Shown here: positions 6,517 through 7,526 of the stretch, piece by piece
Position numbering within the stretch: position 1 is the first letter of the stretch
Layout of the letters: each line of letters opens with the position of its first letter
Assembly: GCA_003453515.1 (NCBI GenBank)
Contig: DMLD01000200.1
Span: 13,534 to 21,059 of the forward strand
Direction of reading: 5' to 3'
DNA: 7,526 bases
DNA from: Lachnospiraceae bacterium
Lineage (GTDB): Bacteria; Bacillota; Clostridia; Lachnospirales; Lachnospiraceae
The notes under the pieces: model-generated
What the model saw: only the letters and a program-made list of their open reading frames with translations
Database searches by the model: none
Told to the model about the DNA's origin: nothing
Program-made: the position numbers and the translations under genes

Positions 6517-6548
6517 TAGGGAAACGCTTTAATCAGCGTTTCCTTAAT
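6515..6548 (+). promoter_or_regulatory. 34-bp palindrome over the LRR-operon start site (operator or 5' mRNA stem)
   Basis: Arms 6515-6528 and 6535-6548 pair over 14 positions (one G-T) around the loop TTAATC; the core GGAAACGCT/AGCGTTTCC is perfect. It overlaps the last bases of the -10 and the predicted start. The genes here are divergent, so a terminator is not needed. Two readings fit: a repressor operator (AAACG halves recall LacI-family sites), or a stem-loop at the extreme 5' end of the mRNA that protects it. TTAATCAG is repeated at 6529-6536 and 6544-6551. Confidence 0.55.
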
Positions 6549-6562
6549 CAGTATATTCTTAG

Positions 6563-6582
6563 GTTACTGCTTTGGAGGTAAC
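6563..6582 (+). promoter_or_regulatory. Ribosome binding site of the LRR gene within a small hairpin
   Basis: GGAGG (6574-6578) lies six bases before the ATG at 6585 and fixes this start. GTTAC (6563-6567) and GTAAC (6578-6582) could pair, leaving most of the Shine-Dalgarno sequence in the 10-base loop. The stem has only 5 bp, so any effect on translation would be mild. Confidence 0.4.
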
Positions 6583-6584
6583 AG

Positions 6585-7463
6585 ATGCGATTTGAATACA
6601 GCGACACTACTGACGGCGCAGTCATAACCGCCGTATACGGAAACAGCGAGGAGATCACCATACCCGATACCATCGACGGCAAGCCCGTCAGAGAGCTGGC
6701 TGCCTATGCTCTGTCCGGGAAAAATATAAGCACGGACAGTGAGCTTGATATGGAGTCTCGGCTTGCCGGGGACAACATAACACACGTTACCCTTCCCGAC
6801 ACACTCAGGCGCATCGGCGAGCTCTGCTTCTACCAGTGCAGGCGGTTAAAAAGCATATCGTTTCCGGATACGATGATAGAGCTTGGCAGCGACGCCTTTA
6901 TGAACTGCAAAGGTCTGGACACCGTATATATACGGGGAAGCGTGAAGGCTCCTTCCCCCTTAAGAAGGATACTCCTTCTCAGGACCGATGCCACGGATGC
7001 GTGGTTTGACGATGCAGCCATACATTTTTCCGAGTACAGCGAAAGATACGATCTCATCGGACCCGCCCATATATTTGAATTGAATATAGAGGGCGAGGGC
7101 TTCAGAACGAGAAAATGCTTCAACGGAGATGTGTTCGACATCGACCTCTACGACACGGTCTTTGCCAAGGCCAAGGACACGGAGGATGAGAAAACGCTGT
7201 GCAGGATCGCCGCTCTCAGACTGTCAAGACCGACGGGCTTAAGTGATGACAAAAAGGATATCTACCAAGGCTATCTGCTTGAACATATGGAAGTCTATCT
7301 GAACGACGCGATAGAAAAGCGCGACATAACGCTCATCGAGAGGCTGTGCAGTGAGAATATCCTCTCAAAGGAGGCTCTCGAACTGACACTCACGCTGATG
7401 ATCAAAAACAGATGGACTGACGGCGTGGCAAAGCTGCTTAACTCAAACGGAGGACTCTCATGA
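6585..7463 (+). CDS. Cytoplasmic leucine-rich-repeat (LRR_5, BspA-type) protein
   Basis: The 292-residue protein has no signal peptide or membrane segment. Residues about 15-116 carry BspA/LRR_5 repeats of the form 'I.IPd.i.g..V..la..AF..C..L..v.l': ITIPDTIDGKPVRELAAYAL, HVTLPDTLRRIGELCFYQCRRL, and SISFPDTMIELGSDAFMNCKGL followed by DTVYI. From about 155 on, the sequence changes to a charged, mostly helical C-terminal domain (for example DAIEKRDITLIERLCSENILSKEAL) that resembles helical-repeat scaffolds but matches no family I can name. LRR_5 domains usually mediate protein binding, and many occur in secreted surface proteins, so an intracellular one suggests an adaptor. It is the first gene after a strong promoter and overlaps the next gene by ATGA, implying coupled translation. 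The partner's identity is the best clue to its function. Confidence 0.85.
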   Translation: MRFEYSDTTDGAVITAVYGNSEEITIPDTIDGKPVRELAAYALSGKNISTDSELDMESRLAGDNITHVTLPDTLRRIGELCFYQCRRLKSISFPDTMIELGSDAFMNCKGLDTVYIRGSVKAPSPLRRILLLRTDATDAWFDDAAIHFSEYSERYDLIGPAHIFELNIEGEGFRTRKCFNGDVFDIDLYDTVFAKAKDTEDEKTLCRIAALRLSRPTGLSDDKKDIYQGYLLEHMEVYLNDAIEKRDITLIERLCSENILSKEALELTLTLMIKNRWTDGVAKLLNSNGGLS

Positions 7464-7526
7464 ACATAAAGGAAGCTAAAATAGAGATCATAAACACTGT
7501 AAAGGCGTATCTGAAAAAGGATAAGC
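7460..7526 (+). CDS. Start of a downstream gene, possibly a MoxR-like AAA+ ATPase (3' end outside window)
   Basis: An ATG at 7460, overlapping the TGA of the LRR gene and 5 bases after GGAGGA (7449-7454), opens a frame that runs to the window end. Only 22 residues are visible. The segment NIKEAKIEIINTVKAYLKKD resembles the N-terminal helix of MoxR-family AAA+ ATPases from Lachnospiraceae, which are often paired with VWA-domain proteins. That resemblance is from memory, and no Walker motif is in view. The start and the coupling are secure; the product is a guess. Confidence 0.6.
   Translation, partial: MNIKEAKIEIINTVKAYLKKDK

Noticed and set aside
6519..6532. Catabolite-responsive (cre) site in the LRR-operon palindrome
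   Set aside because: The best alignment to the cre consensus misses three fixed positions, so CcpA control is not supported.
6830..7141. Minus-strand frame of 103 codons opposite the LRR gene
   Set aside because: It is antisense to the LRR repeats, with no ribosome binding site or recognisable domain; the plus frame has a promoter, a ribosome binding site and repeat motifs.

Overview
The window looks like a chromosomal segment of a gut or rumen Firmicute, most likely Lachnospiraceae or a close relative. This rests on the moderate GC content, the strong AGGAGG-type ribosome binding sites, clear sigma-A promoters, a lipoprotein-type GH53 galactanase, a cellobiose 2-epimerase resembling the Ruminococcus albus enzyme, and a cytoplasmic BspA-type LRR gene coupled to a second gene. 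The taxonomic call is inference from protein resemblance recalled without a search.

Layout. Positions 1-1383 (+) hold a pyruvate kinase lacking only its first dozen or so codons. It converges on a minus-strand block with only 26 bp between the two stop codons. Read in its transcription direction (right to left), that block has: a GH53 arabinogalactan endo-beta-1,4-galactanase lipoprotein (6329-4128); a 115-residue two-helix membrane protein of unknown role 13 bp later (4114-3767); a perfect 12-bp intercistronic hairpin; a trimeric-type purine nucleoside phosphorylase (3703-2897); a 19-bp stem-loop; two tiny overlapping reading frames that may be the frameshifted remnant of one small gene; and a cellobiose 2-epimerase (2627-1410) whose start overlaps the stop of the second tiny frame. 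Right of the galactanase is a 255-bp divergent promoter region with two textbook sigma-A promoters back to back. The right-hand one drives a leucine-rich-repeat (LRR_5) protein (6585-7463) with an ATGA overlap into a gene cut off by the window edge. That gene's 22 visible residues resemble the start of MoxR-like AAA+ ATPases.

Function. The galactanase would sit on the outer face of the membrane and cut pectic beta-1,4-galactan. The epimerase acts on beta-1,4-linked disaccharides in the cytoplasm, pyruvate kinase is central glycolysis, and the phosphorylase belongs to purine salvage. This is a metabolic neighbourhood rather than one pathway, and I see no mobile element, CRISPR array, tRNA or rRNA.

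The points most worth a second look are: (i) Asp at the purine-recognition position of the nucleoside phosphorylase, where the family normally has Asn; (ii) the LRR gene coupled to a probable MoxR ATPase gene, under a promoter whose start site lies in a 34-bp palindrome; (iii) the broken or leader-like small ORFs coupled to the epimerase; and (iv) two strong hairpins without U-tracts, one of which pairs fully only in the minus-strand RNA.
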